5,931 nt of DNA from Thermodesulfobacteriota bacterium (GTDB lineage Bacteria; Desulfobacterota; QYQD01), in assembly GCA_030017815.1 (NCBI GenBank), contig JASEGX010000029.1, positions 1 through 5,931 on the forward strand, read 5' to 3'. Of this stretch, positions 5,921-5,931 are shown one piece after another. Position numbers and translations under genes: made by a program. Below the pieces are notes generated by a model. That model saw only the letters and a program-made list of their open reading frames with translations. It had not been told where the DNA came from and did not search any database. Position 1 is the first letter of the stretch. Every line of letters begins with the position of its first letter.

Positions 5921-5931
5921 ATTGTTAACAT

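Overview
The window looks like a chromosomal segment from an anaerobic, cytochrome-rich Gram-negative bacterium, most likely of the Desulfobacterota (deltaproteobacterial) type. This is inferred from secreted multiheme c-type cytochromes of the paired-CXXCH kind, a secreted NHL beta-propeller and a DUF2155-like lipoprotein. No marker gene fixes the taxonomy.

Layout. Two gene groups converge near position 2900. On the plus strand, a possible 3' remnant of a four-helix-bundle (S23/IVP-like) gene with a degenerate heptad/hairpin repeat (1-105) is followed by a stand-alone GAF-domain protein (169-732). A NAD-type glyceraldehyde-3-phosphate dehydrogenase (749-1765) comes next, then a secreted cytochrome with five CXXCH motifs plus one CX5CH (1850-2857). 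On the minus strand, reading right to left, are a 16-heme paired-CXXCH cytochrome (5920-4682), a six-bladed NHL-repeat secreted protein translationally coupled to it (4669-3710), an intrinsic terminator (3662-3623) and a DUF2155-like lipoprotein (3595-2975). A 98-nt inverted repeat made of degenerate decamers fills the convergent junction (2869-2966).

How the genes may work together. The GAF and GAPDH genes are 16 nt apart and look like one cytoplasmic transcription unit joining a small-ligand sensor to central carbon metabolism. The other four products all carry export signals and form an envelope electron-transfer set: two multiheme cytochromes, a propeller scaffold and a lipoprotein. Such combinations occur in metal-reducing and syntrophic bacteria, but the electron donor and acceptor cannot be read from this window. 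The most unusual sequence features are a perfect 16-bp inverted repeat that pairs codons 3-8 of the plus-strand cytochrome with sequence upstream of its ribosome binding site, and the regular heme ladder of the 16-heme cytochrome with one break in its repeat phase at the centre. No CRISPR array, tRNA, rRNA or transposase is visible, and no stretch longer than 300 bases lacks a gene.
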